The notes beneath the pieces were generated by a model that saw only the letters and a list, made by a program, of their open reading frames with translations, did not search any database and was not told where the DNA came from. The position numbers were made by a program, and so were the translations under genes. Positions 22,101 to 35,100 of a DNA stretch of 64,000 nt are shown piece after piece (position 1 is the first letter of the stretch; each line of letters opens with the position of its first letter). The DNA is from Neonectria sp. B-13 (taxonomy: Eukaryota > Ascomycota > Sordariomycetes > Hypocreales > Nectriaceae): positions 62,001 to 126,000 of the forward strand of contig NOKP01000023.1 of NCBI GenBank assembly GCA_002682825.1. Reading direction: 5' to 3'.

Positions 22101-22483
22101 ATGATGCCGGCTAGAATGCCGCCTTCGATCCAGGCTTGGATGCCGAAGCTAGCTCCCAATGCCAAAAGAAGAACCTTTGCAATGTAATTAGCGAACGAGA
22201 CCTAGTTTTCTTCATGGATACTAACCAATGTCATCGCATTGAAGACCTGCTCCAAGAAGATCTTGACGGGCTGAACTCCCTTCTTTTGGTGCAGCTCGTT
22301 GGGCCCAAATTCGGCCAGGCGTCGGGGCACCTCCTCAGGATCGAGACCCTTTGCAGCGTCACTCCGCAACTCGTCCAGGGTTTGTTGGCTGGTCAAGGTG
22401 TGCGGCGGGCTGGACAACGGCTTGTTGGATTGTCCGGATATATGCTCCCCGAGAACGGGAGAATGAGAGGCGACCTTGCCCAT
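19112..22483 (-). CDS. ENA: ENA-type (type IID) P-type cation ATPase
   Basis: Five exons: 22483-22226, 22174-21301, 21240-20732, 20680-19718 and 19651-19112, with introns of 51, 60, 51 and 66 nt. Product 1047 residues, normal for fungal ENA pumps. All P-type hallmarks are present: the actuator loop LLTGESAPV, the phosphorylation site CSDKTGTITQG with the aspartate at residue 382 (restored only after removing intron 2), the N domain with KGAPTEIAIEVFASRFGW, and the hinge [22 protein letters not shown]. The last exons (LNYGVFTPELLVDM) carry the C-terminal membrane segments characteristic of the Na+/K+-exporting ENA group, not of SERCA or PMR1. Such pumps expel Na+ or K+ at the plasma membrane under salt or alkaline stress. 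Na+ versus K+ preference cannot be read from sequence. Confidence 0.92.
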
Positions 22484-23422
22484 GACTGGAATTTCAAGTC
22501 AATAATATTCTTCGAGGGGATACAAAAGAAGCCATTAATATGATGACGGTTTAAATGCAGAAGGGACCTGAGTCCGGATTAAATACACATGTTGCAGTGG
22601 CATTTTAAACTTATTACGTAGGATAAACTGTAGAAGCATGACACCATCATTGCTGCTTTAGTCAAAGTGGGTGCCAACCGATTGGTCTTGGGAGCAGCCT
22701 GGAGAAGCGAAGACTTGAAGCCGGGAGCAAGACTTGAATCCGGGGATGGAAGACTTAGAATCGGACATGGAGGACATAAAAACGGGGCCGCAAGACTTAA
22801 AAACGGGATCCAAGACTTCAAATCGGGAAGCGAAGACTTAAAGTCGGACATTGGGCGGTCCGTGAGACTTGGTCTTTGGCTTCAACCCCAGCGCTAGGCG
22901 GGAAGAGGCAGCCAAGACTCCGTTGCCGGCGGATCGTGTGAGTTGTGAACAAGGCTTACTTTTCTTTCTTTCTTCCCCGCATGACGATCGACGCTTCTCA
23001 GAAGCCAACATGGCATTCCTTCAATCGCTAACTAGGAATTGGCTGCGCATCTGTATCTAGATTACATATTGCTGGGTGAACCACCGGCTTGGCAACCTGC
23101 AGCCCCGGGACGCACGGGACACGATCCGTCGGAGAATATACGACGCAATCGGGCCGCGTGCGCAAGGCATCTGGTCTGAGCAGATGGTTCATGGATCTGT
23201 GAAACAAAGGGATTCCGACCGCAGGGACCACGGTCCAGAGAGTCTAGAAGGAGGCGGAATATGTCTATAAAGTGCCGTGGGTTCTAAGTTACAAAAACAA
23301 GACAAAGGTATGTCCATCGCCACTAACACGTGCAAGAAGTCCCCTGGGCAATGAACAGCAATCATTAAGGTATTAATATGCCAGCTTTCTCGCACCGGTC
23401 CCCGTGTAAGTTGCGGGTTCCG
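22484..23422. other. Intergenic region upstream of the ENA pump
   Basis: Holds the ATPase promoter on the left, a 7-unit tandem repeat (see separate entry) and the P450 3' flank on the right. The frame open over 22667-22897 is the repeat translating into 7-residue units, probably not a gene. Confidence 0.55.
22710..22853 (+). repeat. Imperfect 20-21-bp tandem repeat, seven units
   Basis: Units start at 22710, 22729, 22750, 22771, 22792, 22812 and 22833. The consensus is roughly aagacttaaa(a/t)cggg followed by 4-6 variable bases. The core aagactt is kept in six of seven copies. The period of 21 and the open frame (7-residue units such as RLKNGIQ and DFKSGSE) would allow translation, but there is no start context or splice support. 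It lies 230-370 bp upstream of the ENA start, so it could also be a promoter element array. Confidence 0.85.
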
Positions 23423-25052
23423 TCAAACCGTCACAGCTACTCGCGAGCCGTTCTTAGAGCACAGCGCCAGAGCATAAAGCTCCATCCATTCCTCCTCGTC
23501 ACGAGACTCCAGCGTCGCGAACGTCTGGGCCATCCTTGCGACGATGTAGTGAGTCTCCAGCAGCGCGTATTGTTCTACAAATCGTTAGCATTGCGCGGGA
23601 GAAGAACGTCGCACTATCGTATCCGGGGCAAAACTCACGTCCAACACACGATCGCGCGCCCCCGTTGAAGGGCAGATATCCCCAGCCCGGCCGCAGGTTC
23701 TCCCAGCGCTCAGGCACGAAGTCCTCCGCGTCGGCGCCGAAGGTGGCTTCGTCGCGATGCATGGCGTAGACGTTGTAGAACATGGCCGTGCCTTTGCGCA
23801 CAAAGAGCGGTGACTGGCCGTCGACGCCTCCACCGCGAGGCAGCGTCGTGTCCCTCAGGGCAACGCGAGCATTGGTGGGGATCACGGGGTGCAGCCTCAA
23901 TGCTAGATGAGATCTGGTCAGTGTATGGCGTTGTCTGGGAGGAAGAGTGGGCGACTTACACTCGTTGACGCACCACTTCAGGTACGCCATGTCCTTGAGT
24001 TGAACCGCAGTCGGAGGTGCATCACCGGCGACTCGGAGCACGTCTTCGCGCAACTTGGCGTACAGCTGCGGGTTCTTGGCAAGGGCGAAGAATAGATTGC
24101 TCATCAAGCCCGATGTCGTGTCGCGGCTCGCCAGCAGGATGTGCAGGATCTGGTCGCTGACGCCCTTTCGATCAGTGGACATGGACATGATCTCCGTCAG
24201 GAGGCTTATGTCCTCCTTCTCGTCCGTCTCCCGGAGCGACTCCTCGATAAAGTCATCGAGATACTTGTAAACCCGCTTCTTGGCTCTCTTCGCCGCAAAA
24301 TTGATCCGAAACGGGTGGAGGGGACCCAGCTGCATCTGCTGAATAATCTCCTCGGAGCAGATCATGTAGTCGTCAACGAACTGCTGCTCCCTTGAGTGGT
24401 CACCCTCCGTATCAAGCATATACGTTGAGTGGCCCATGAGGAACTCGGTCGCCACGTCCATTGTGAGCCCCAAGAACAGAGGCTGCAGATCGACTTCGGC
24501 GCCATCGGTTGGGACATGCTTCGTGAACGCTTGGAAGTGTCGTTCAAGCGTGCCGAGGAACGGCGCAGGGTCTTCTTTCTTCAGGTTCCTCCTAAGAACC
24601 GTTCGAGCGTGCTTCCACGAGTGGCCAGACAGGACGAAGATGCCTTGTCCAAACAGACGCCCGATGACGGCGGTTCGAAACTCGGGAAGGCCGAAGTCTT
24701 CGGCGCCGGTAGCCAGTATCTGCTTGAGGTTCTGGGGGTCACAAGTATACACGGCTTCCCATGTCAACCGCTTCTCGGTGTATGTGGTGCCCATCTTCTG
24801 AAAGGCCCTATATGTGCTGTCAAGGTACCTCTCAGGAGCCTTCCCAAACAAGACGTTGTAGAGAAAGTCGAGCCCGATAATGGGGTCTTTGACAGGAACC
24901 TTACTAGCAGGTTCCTGACAGCCTCTGGCTCGGGAGTGTCTCCATCTCCTGAAGTAACCCTCGATGGCTTGTAAGGGGAAAGGGAGTAAGAGAAGAACAA
25001 CAGTGAGAACGAGATGGTCTCGGAAAAAGGCTGTCAACAGGGCACTTAACAT
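23423..25052 (-). CDS. Cytochrome P450 of the CYP52-like fungal group
   Basis: Three exons, 25052-23960, 23902-23639 and 23574-23423, introns 57 and 64 nt, giving 502 residues. An N-terminal hydrophobic anchor (about residues 8-28) fits an ER-bound P450. Recognisable elements: the I-helix oxygen-activation motif LLASRDTTS, the K-helix ExxR formed across the first splice (CVNESLRLHP), the PERF-like FVPERW and the heme loop PFNGGARSCVGQQYAL with the axial cysteine at residue 450. Segments such as RLTWEAVYTCDPQNLKQIL and FGLPEFR resemble alkane/fatty-acid hydroxylase relatives of CYP52. Reaction inferred only in general terms: O2- and NADPH-dependent hydroxylation, likely of a lipid or hydrophobic metabolite. 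It is next to, and divergent from, the acyl-activating enzyme at 27772. Confidence 0.9.
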
Positions 25053-27771
25053 CTTGACAGTAGTAAGACATATAGAGACTCAACATAAACAGAAGAACAG
25101 AGTACGGACGAGAATGTACGGGGTGGGATAGGACCGGATAATGTAATGCTCTCAGATTATTCCCGAGGCTCTGAATCATTGTCCCAGATTTGGACCACCC
25201 ACCGACGCCCCATTATTGATCCAGCACATAGGAGACGGGAGACGAGATGCCGATGACGTCTCCGCACGTACCGGTCCCGGCCTGACGGTATCCCGTCAGC
25301 CAAGACTTCATGGCTTTGAAAGGATTTGTTGTCAGAGCCGGGGGCCCTTCCAATGCCCTTTCGAGAATGCGTTCCATCGTATTTAGAAACAGCTTGGTCT
25401 ACGGCGCAGTTCTGCCCGACTGGAACAGGATCCCTGGTATATCTCGCCCCCACAAGCGTCCACGATAGTCCGGCTTGGGTGCTGTGTGCTGTGTGCTGTC
25501 ATAAGGCACTAACAATATCCCATGCTGTGAAACAAAAGAAAGGAGAGTGGAAACTATGGGCGCCTAGCTCTCTCTCTCGGAAAAAAAGTCTTCGGCTTTG
25601 CAAAGATCCGTAGGGTTATCCCACAGCAACTACGGCACAGCAACTACGGGGCCTTGGCGTTTCTCTCAAGGGGCGAAGCTCGTAGATCGCGATGGTGACG
25701 CCTGCAGCGCGTTGACAGTGAATCGGACCTGCAGAAGGCACTCTCAGCGCATCTCAGTCTCCCGGTATTTTGTGGTATGTCACAAGGGTCAGCTGAGGAT
25801 CTCATCATCCTTACCAAGCCAGCGCCACCTACTCGCCGTGGTAGCACCGCTCGTTGATGGGTGACGAGGACAAGGGATGACGATCAAGGGGCAAAGAAGA
25901 AAATGAAATAAAAGGAGATGACAGCTGGCTGCGGGCCTGCGACAGCACATGAACGCGCAGGATCCAGATGCGGTACGGTCCGAGACAAGGCAATTCGTGA
26001 GCAGAGGAAGGCTACAGGGCCTTGCAGGAGTTGTGCGCCCTTGATCCGCAAATCGGAGTCTTCAGATTCAGGTTGTGGTTCAGCGATCCGAGGATTCATG
26101 CCGGGGCTGACATCAGTCACGGGCACAGTCTAGGAATAGGGATAGGGATAGGGAAAGGAAAGGTCGAGGCTTGGGAGGATTCCCTGGTCCTCGTCAACTC
26201 ATGCTCGTGCTTATACGGGGAGACGGTGTGTGACTTGCGGTTGAGACGGGAGCCCTCTCTGAAGCTGACTTTGAGGCTATCCTGGAAAGGCTAGGACCTG
26301 GAATGTCAAGCCTATCCTTGGTTTCCCGGCGTGAGCTGGCGGGCATTGACTGGTTATCGCATCTTGTTAGCATCACTTGGTGGGCCGCCCCGTTATGCAT
26401 CGCGCAAGATGAGGCGCTGATGGCCCGTCCACTCACCGAGCTGGCCGGCGGTTGTCAGTTGTCCATAGTGCTTTTTGCGCAGTTCGCTACTCCTCTATGA
26501 AGTCATGGGCGCAATGTAATTCCGCAGCGCTATAATTACGGTATGCTTGGGTCGAGCTGAGGCCTCAAACTATGGTCCGCATAACCGGACATGCCGCGGG
26601 CAGGACTCTTTTGGATCGGCGCAGGGATCAAGGTCGCGAGCTGAGGCCAGCACAGTCGAGGCCGCTTTGCCAGGTGTCAATTGGGCCGGTCCAAACGGTG
26701 TCGCAATAAGAATATACGAGATCCTTTTTCAGGTCGCTGTTGAGTTGTCCTGAGGCGGAGAGGGCTGATATAACAGATCGGGTCCTTGTGACTGAAAATA
26801 TACGAGGCTAGAATCTAAGCCGATAGGTGATGGAGACCCGGGGTAAACTGGGCATATGCGAGGCCCTCGTCATTCTGGGCTCTGGCACTGGGTACGTGTA
26901 CAAGAAAGGATGGAGCACATGGTAAAAATAGGGCCCCTGTTGTTTCGTTTTCCAGGTGAATCGAAGATGCAGACTCCGCCCGTCTCAGATATAGCGTCTC
27001 GGCGTTCATGGATGGATGATGGCGGGGGGCGTTTCCGGAGACGAAGAGAAGAGGCACGCCCCCTTTGGACCTAGATCCTGCCGCAGGGATGAGGAGTTGA
27101 GAAGAGAGAGGGAGAGAGACAGAGACAGAGAGAGGTATAGTGATAGACCGGTGCATGGTTGAGTGATAGAGAGGGGGGGGGAGTGCGAGAGGCTTTTTGT
27201 TAGAGACACTGAGTAACCTAACCCTCCGCCGTCCCATTCCTCCCACCATGTCGTAGAACGGGACGAAAATAAACGAGGATCCGTTGTTGGCCGCCGGGGC
27301 GAGTGGCTTTTTCCCGCCTTGACGGTTGGACCGGACGCGGCCGTGTTGCGTTGAAGGAGGCAAGATACGGAGCACCGAGGGTCGTCCTCTGTACGACCGC
27401 AACCTCCGACAAGTGTGGTGCCAGTCAACCGATGAGCGCATTGGGGAGAGGAGGGGGCGTGTCGAGGCGTACACCGTGTTGGTTCTTGGGACCCAAGCCG
27501 TCGGAATCTCAGATGTGACAATCTGGGTCGGGTTGCATTGATCTGACAGGGATGCACTTACTGTCAACATGCCTGTATGCTGCATGGTGACTCGCACCAG
27601 GGATTCCCCAGCTTGCTTGCTTGCTATTTGAACCTGGCGAGGTTTCCTCTGTTCCTCGCTGGCCGGCGTGTGATATCATGACGGAGCATGTGTCCGCTAT
27701 TTTCCTCAGTCCCTAGAGTATTAGTCCGGTCTCCCAGTTCCCTCTTTCTTCCCATCACATCACATCACCGC
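25053..27771. other. Large divergent spacer between P450 and acyl-activating enzyme
   Basis: About 2.7 kb without a supportable gene. It contains a short gctgtgt repeat (about 25480-25499), a GA-rich block (27100-27136) and many short frames with no family resemblance. A 260-codon minus frame (26815-27597) is low-complexity translation of the GA-rich block. The spacer should contain both promoters. Confidence 0.5.
27101..27136 (+). repeat. GA-rich microsatellite
   Basis: gagagag/gacagag-type simple repeat of about 35 bp in the spacer between the P450 and the acyl-activating enzyme. Polymorphic in length by nature. Confidence 0.7.
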
Positions 27772-30700
27772 ATGTTTGGTTCCAGAATGGAGTCACTTTC
27801 CCAGCCAGATCCGGCAGTTCAGACTCCTCAGAAGGTTCCTCGGATTGCTGAGCCTCAACGTGGTGAACCAACACTCGATGGGACTCGCCATGAACTAGCA
27901 CCCACACCCGCACAGCCTCAGTGTGAACCAGGAACACCCACAGAACCTATGAGCAGGCCGGCCCTTTATGGGGCTGGAATTGAACCAACAGCGCAATTAC
28001 ATCCTCACGCCGAACCAACACCCATAGAGCCTCAAAATGAACAACAACCTGCGCTCGCAGAGATCCACGGCGAGCCGCTATCCGACCTGCATCTAAAGCT
28101 GTGGGATCTTTTCTCCCACGCCGCTGAGACATATCCAGAGCACGAAGCTCTTGTTTCCCTCTGGCAGCCGCAAGACCAAGCCCAGGAACCTGCGACAGGT
28201 AGCGGGACCCAGGCTCTCAGATGGTCGTACGCCCAACTGAAAGACAAGGCCGAACGCCTCGCCGAGTCCCTAACGACCTTGGGATGCCGCCCCGGTATGC
28301 GGCTCTGTGTTGTTCTCTGGAACTCGGCCGAATGGGGCCTCTTCTTCTGGGCCGCGGCGAAGCTTCAGATGTCGTTTGTGCCCATTGACCCAACTGTTCC
28401 CAAAGACGCCAGAGCCATGATCCTGTCTCTCCGGCCTCACGTAGTCGTGACCCAGGACGCAGACGGCGCGACGGCTCTTGATCTCGCGCAGACGCCGCTC
28501 CAAGGGCCAGGCCTTTGCATTCACTGCACGGGGCAAGAAGTCGAAGGATGGGGGAGGTTATGCGACGTGCCGGCTTCTAAGCCAGATGTAGATGCGCCTC
28601 TCAACGCCGCAGAAGGAAACACAGCTCTTCCAGATAATTCCAACGAGATCGACGAGGACGGAGCCGCGTTGATCATCTTCACCAGCGGCACAACCGGCGA
28701 ACCCAAGGGCTGCCTGCACACCAACCAAAACCTCGTCTCCGAGTCCTGCGACTTCGACCCGGAAGTCGATCCCTCGTTCTTCCTGCGCTGGCTCATCCAC
28801 ACGCCAGCCTCGCACATCTTCGCCGTCAACAATGGCCTCCGCGCATGGCGCTTCGGCGGCACCGTCGTCTTCCCGTCGCGCTCCTTCAGCGTCGACGCCA
28901 CGCTGCACGCCCTGGTCCACGAGCAGTGCTCCGTCATGTCGGCCACGCCCACGCTCGTCAAGGCCTTGATGGCGCATCCGGCCTTCCCCAGCCCCGATGA
29001 GCTGGACCTGCGCATCGTCACCATCGGCGGAACGACCATCGGGCCCGCGGACATCGACCTCTGCCGGAAGGGCCTGGGCGCCAAGATGGCGATCCAGGTC
29101 TACGGCATGAGCGAGGGCGCGCCGCTGATCACGTTTGCGAGGACGGACCCGGACCTGGTGGATGGCTACCACCCCGGCGTCGGCAAGGTCCTCGCCGGGG
29201 CGGCGGCTCGCGTCTGCCGTCCGGGGAGCCGGGAGGTGCTGCGTCGCGGCGAGGTCGGAGAGCTGCATGTCGGCGGGACGTCCATCATCACAAGGTATTG
29301 CAACAGGGAGCGGGACGATTCCATGTATCGAGACGAGTCTGGGCCGTGGCTTGCAACCGGGGACCAGGCAAGGATCGACGAGCAAGGCGTCGTGTACATC
29401 CTCGGGCGGTACAAGGACCTCATCATCCGCGGGGGAGAGAACATCTACCCCATCAGGATCGAGTCTAGCCTCCAGGAACTTCCCGGTGTACAAGTAAGTG
29501 GACCGTCTTCAAGCCCATATATACCTTCATGCTAAGCAATATCAGGCTCAAGTTGTCGGTGTGCCAGATGACTTCGCTGGCCAGGTCCCGGTCGCCATCG
29601 CCGTCCTGCCCGAGGGAACAGCAAAGGCCCAGCTCATCGAGAAGGCCAGGTCCATTGATCCCAGGCACGCGCTCGACGCCGTGTACACCCTCGGCGAACT
29701 CGGCCTGGATAAGTTCCCCGTCACTTCCCTGGGCAAGGTGAAGAAGGAAGTGCTGAGACGGAAGCTGGCAGAGCTCCGCCAGCCAGAACCCACGATGCCA
29801 GAAAGGCAGCCCACCCAGAAGTACATCGAGAAGCTCCTGTGTATCTGGGAGAAACTGAGTGGCGTGCGCCCGGCCATGACTGACAGCATCATGTTCCTGG
29901 CAGACAGCATCACCCTCCTGCGGTACTGCGACAGCGTCCTGCGGGTCTGTGGCCAGCGCCTCTATCTGCAAGACTTTGCCGAGAACGACACGGTTGAAAA
30001 GCAGGCGCATCTTCTACTTGCTCGGGAAATGCAACAAGCCAGACTTGCCATCTCTCAGACCAGTAGCTTCGGGGACAATACATCCGCCATGCCGATCCAG
30101 CAGCTCCAAACATCCCTGGTGATGAAGCGGGACCAAAACGGCCACTCTGTCGACGAGAAGGACATATGGAGAGCTGCCCAAGCCAAGATCACAAGTGCCG
30201 GTCTTGCCGTCGTGGACATTGAAGACGTCATGGCGGTGCGCGACTCGCTGCATCGGACGGCGATAGGCCTGCGACCGCAGTCCTACCACAACCGCATGGT
30301 CTTCCAAGTCCGCGGTGTTCCCTACGCGCAGATCCGGCGCGGCCTTGAGCGGGCGCTGACGTCTCGGCCAATGTTGAGGACTATAGTCTTCGAGGCTTCA
30401 AACAAAGCGCCATTCCACGCTGTGCTGTCATCGAGTCCGGCTCTTTTCGAGAAGCTCATCCATCATGTGGAAGTAGATACGGAGAAGGAAGCCATGCAGC
30501 GATCCAAGGATGACTCGGCAGAAGGCCACTCGTCTCCGTTCATGTTCCAGTCTGACCTGATCAAGATCGGGGCCGGCGACCAGTACTTCCTCAGCTTCAC
30601 CTTCAACCACTCCGTCATCGACGCCCTGTCGATAACACAGTGGCACCACGAGCTGGACCGCTGGCTCCAGGACGCCAACCTGGACACTCCAGCCCTCACG

Positions 30701-31692
30701 CCGTACCGCCTCTTCTCGGACCTCTTCAGCCAGTACGAAGACAGCGAGCCGGCGCAGAAGAGCGTCACGTTCCACGTCAAGCGGCTCCGGGGCATCTCCC
30801 GCTTCGGCCGCGCCCTGTGGCCGCCGCAGAGAGCACCCGGCATGATGATCTCCAACGACGAGGGATCGCCCTGCGCCGTCGAGCGAGGCGCCATCAGGGA
30901 CAAGGTCTGGGAGGGAGAGTGGGGCCGGCGCGCTCCGGAGTTCCAGTACCCGCGATCCGGCCGCGTCGTCTCCCTGACCGGGCTGGCCGGGCTCCGGGAG
31001 AAGTACGCGGTGCAGCCGTCGGTCTTCGCCAAGAGCGCCATCGTGCTGTTCAATGTGCTGCAGACGGGCGCGTCGCACGCGCTGTTCAACTCCTGGGAGA
31101 GCGGGCGGTCGTGGCCCTTCATCCCCAAGTGGATGGACAAGCTGCTCCCGCCGGCCATGAGCATCGACGGGCCAACCGTGCAGTGGCTGCTCAACATGTG
31201 CGAGGTGGTCGCCGACGAGACCGTCGCCGAGTTCCTGCAGCGCATGATGTTTGAACAGGATCTGCTGAAACAGCACGAGCACGTGCCCTGGAACCGCGTC
31301 GTCCAGGGCCTCCGCGACGAGGGCGACATGGCCGAGACGGCCTCGTTCCGGCAGTCGTTTGTCTGGGACGTCAGCATGGCCATGAGTCTTGCTCGCGGCG
31401 ACCGTACTGACTTCAAGACGCTTGAGCCCGTGACTCGATACGACTGGGCAGACTGGTGAGACCCCCTTTCGTCCTGGCCGAGTGGACTTGACATGCTAAC
31501 CTCAGCAGTGGCCTATTTTGGAACGCCTTCATGATCGACTCGGTCAATCTCTACTTCATCGCGTCCTGGGATACAGCCCAGATGAACGACAGGGAAGTTG
31601 ATGGGCATTGCGATAGCTTAGCGGAGGTAATGAGGAAGCTGGCAGATGAAAGCAACTGGGACAAGAAGGTTGGCGAGGTTTTTACAAGATAA
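27772..31692 (+). CDS. NRPS-like adenylation-thiolation-condensation enzyme
   Basis: Three exons, 27772-29493, 29546-31455 and 31509-31692, giving 1271 residues. After about 105 disordered residues comes an adenylation domain: core A3 LIIFTSGTTGEPKG (about residue 300), A5 YGMSEG (about 443), A7 TGDQARID, A8 GRYKDLIIRGGENIYPIRIE (about 544) and A10 lysine (about 638) in TSLGKVKKE. The A8 wording is that of acyl-CoA/acyl-AMP ligases, suggesting an acid rather than an amino acid is activated. A short carrier domain follows with the phosphopantetheine serine at about 695 in FLADSI, one residue shorter than the usual LGGxS. The rest resembles a condensation domain with the degenerate catalytic motif NHSVID (about 928) and DCGLFWN-type end. 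The last acceptor is a NAGNAG (31505 or 31508). An enzyme activating an acid, loading it and condensing it with a nucleophile. Confidence 0.85.
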
Positions 31693-32127
31693 GTGTGGCG
31701 TTGCAAGGCGTTTGGCTGGGTGGTCGTGAATTACGGAATGCGGGAGTGGCATATGACCTTTACAGACAATTGCGTTCGGTGGAAGTCGACGGACTGAGCA
31801 TACAATACAGTTAATTAGGAATACTTCACGTGGATGGTATTCGGATTGTTCAAACATAATGATTAGGGCATTGTTTCGGAACATTCAGACATTGACCAAG
31901 CAAATCATTAAGTTGTGATTTGGGTTACAACCCCTTCTGTCATCGTATTACATACAGCTCTAATCGTGTATACAAGGCAATCTCATGCCATCTATATCGA
32001 GAACTCCCATCCATAAACATCTAGAAAAGTAAGGAAATGTCGTCTCGGATCTGTGTCCGAGGAATCGAGCAAAGATTGGAGTTTGTCCACTTTATGTGGA
32101 TTTTTATTCAGCATGTTGGCGTCCAGC
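31693..32127. other. Convergent intergenic region
   Basis: About 430 bp between the stops of the condensing enzyme and the PDR transporter. AT-rich, presumably two 3' UTRs. No gene seen. Confidence 0.6.
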
Positions 32128-35100
32128 TTAGACCTTCTTCTCCTTCTTCTCCTTCTTCGTCTTCTTAGGCATGCGCACCAGCCAGTACACGACCAGGGCA
32201 GCACCCATGTTGAAGAAAATGTACACCCAGAGGAGGCCAAAGTTGCGCCATCGGTCCTTGTAGTAAGCACCAACACCTGCGAGGAAGACGTTGGTTTCGG
32301 CGATGGTGCAGAATTCGCACATCTTCTCGGACGACTTGTCGACCAGGTAGCCACCCGCCAGTTTGATGTAGTCGCCCATGAATTCTCCGCACGTCATGTT
32401 GGAGGGAGGGGCGAAGCTGAGCAACTCGTTGCTGGCACACGTAACGGCGACATTGGCCACTCCCACTGATAACATGCCACTGACGAGGTATGAGAACGGT
32501 GAGACTCGATACATGAAGATCCAGAACCTGGGAAGGGAGTCGGAAGTTGCCAAGACACCACAGAAGATCAAGCAGAGCATGAACAACAAGTTGGCAATGT
32601 TGGCACCCGCGTCGGCCGTCTCAAAGCCGGCGATAATCATTGTCGAGAAAGTTCCGGTGAACATGAGGAACACGAACAGGAACAGGAACATGAGAGCGCC
32701 ACGCTCAGTCAACTGGTCGGCTGCGGAAGCGTTGTTGTAGAGTCCGACTGGGTAGTACCAGCAGAAAAACATGATGACGGCCATGAGAGAATTCCAAGGG
32801 AGTTCGACGATGAGCTGCGACAGCATAAAGACCTTCCACGAGTACACCTTGGAGGGTCTCTCGCGTACCTCGTAGAGCGAACGCTGGATGACAAACTGCG
32901 GCATAGACTGCTGGACGAGTTGACCGAAGATGGTAAGCAGGTTGAAAATGGCGAACATCTGGTTCTGAAGGCCCTGGATACTGTTCGGGGCGTTGAAGAA
33001 GACAAATCCGATGAAGAGAGCGATAAGACTGCAGAGCGCGGCCTTAGAATAAATGTAAATGGGAGTACGCCAGTACTGCTGGAAGACACGGTAGAGAACC
33101 TCGCGGAGCTGGTACATCAAGGGAGCGGCGAATTCGCGGTAGCTGCCGGGATCCTCCTGGATGTCGGCAGGGGTATGTCTCTCACGCTTGATGCTCTCGA
33201 GCTCTTCCTGGACTGACTGGTACTCGGGGCTGGCGCGCCACGCCTCGAACCAATCGACGTCAGAGTGAGATCCAGGAGCAGCACCAATCACCTCCAGCAT
33301 CCATTCGGCAGGGTTGGCGTCCGGGGGGCAGACATGGCCGCTGATGCGCTCGAAGTAACTGGTCATGGTGTGGGAGTGGTCTCCAATTTCACCAAAGTAC
33401 ATGGTCTTGCCGCCCTTAGCCAGGAAGAGAAGTCGATCGAAGCGTTGGAAAAGCATAGCACTGGGTTGATGAATGGTGCAGAGGACGGCTTGACCAGCCT
33501 TGGTCAGCTTCTCAAGAAGATCCAGGATAGCCCAAGAAGTTTGCGAATCAAGACCAGAAGTAGGCTCGTCGACGAAGAGTAGCAACGGGGGCTTAGCAGC
33601 AAGCTCAACACCGATGGTAAGGCGTTTTCGCTGTTCGACGTTGAGACCTTCACCAGGCACACCGACAACGGCATCGGCATATTCTTCCATGTCTAGCAGC
33701 TTGATGACCTGTTCAACATATTCTAGCTTCTCTTCTCGAGGGACGTGGGCGGGCTGACGAAGGAGGGCACTGAAGTTGAGAGCCTCGCGGACAGTCGAAG
33801 TCTGGAGGTGAAGATCCTGCTGTTGGACGTAACCAGTCTTGCGCTGGAAGGACATGTCTCGGGGATTGCCGTCAACCAACATCTCGCCAGTGATGACACC
33901 CATAGAAGTACGGTCTGCAAGGCAATCGAGAAGAGTCGTCTTTCCGGCACCAGAAACACCCATCAGAGCAGTCAGAGTACCGGGCTTGACCCAACCATCG
34001 ACGTGATCCAGGATGCGGCGGGTCTCGTTCTTGATTTGAACCTCGTAGCAGACATCATGCCATTGGAAGATGGAAGTCTGCACCTCCAGGACACCATCGT
34101 TCTTCTTCGCAGTGCGGCTTCGAGTTCGTTCAGCGGTAACGGCGGGACCAATGTGAGCCATGGCAGCCTCAGGATCGCTGTGATGCTTTTCAGCGTTGGC
34201 AACAACAGCAGGCTTGTGACCACGTCGGTAAACCAGAACCTCGCCCTTGGACTTCTTCTCAGAAACCAGCTCGGCAGCAACCATGTAGGTGATAAGGAAC
34301 AAAACAATGAAGGCGATGACGACGCCGAAGTTGCGCCAGCGGTGCTCCCACTTGTACTCAAACTGGAGCCCCACATAACGATCACCACTGACATACTTCT
34401 GGCCTTGAACTGAACCGACAGCGCTGCACACACGGTTCGCCTCCGAGATGTTTTCGTATCCCGCGACTTGGTTGCTGGGTACGAAGCTGGTGCACTCGTA
34501 CTCTCGGTTGTGGAACTCGTTGACAACTAAGGATTCAAAGGCGTAGGCAAGCGGGTCGATGTAGTAAAGCCACTTGCACCAGTCGAGCATGTAACGCTTG
34601 GGAATAACGAAGCCAGTGAAGATGATGAGATCGAGAATCAGGACTGCGGCCGGGACGAGAGCCTGGAACAGGGTGCGAGAGGCCGAGCCGATGGTACGGA
34701 AGATCATCGACATGACCAAGACGGTGACAAAGGACATGAGCAGAAAGAAGAAGAAAGGGGCAGGCTCTCTCCGCAAATTCGTCATGAAATAAAGAGTGAC
34801 GTTGAAAGTGATCGTGTTTGTGATTTTGTACGGCATATCGCAAAGCATCGAGGAGACAGCTTCAGCGGAAGGATGGTAAAGAGCATATCGACTGTGCTTC
34901 TCGACAATTGGTCGTTGGGAGTACAGGGTAAGGATCTAGGGCGGGGTCAGCAAGCTTCAAGTTTAGCATCCAGTATAGGAAACTCACCTCAAGGGCACTG
35001 GCAAAGGCATTCATCAGACAAGCAAAAAACAGCAAGGCACCGCGCTGAAAGAAACTGTCCGAGTCTTCATTCAGGTTGTAGAAGACACTTCCAATAATCA

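Noticed and set aside
22667..22897. Small protein coded by the 21-bp repeat
   Set aside because: Openness follows from the 21-bp period; no start context, splice support or homology can be claimed.
26815..27597. 260-codon minus-strand frame between P450 and A-T-C enzyme
   Set aside because: It is largely translation of a GA/CT-rich low-complexity block, has no domain motif and lies in a divergent promoter spacer.
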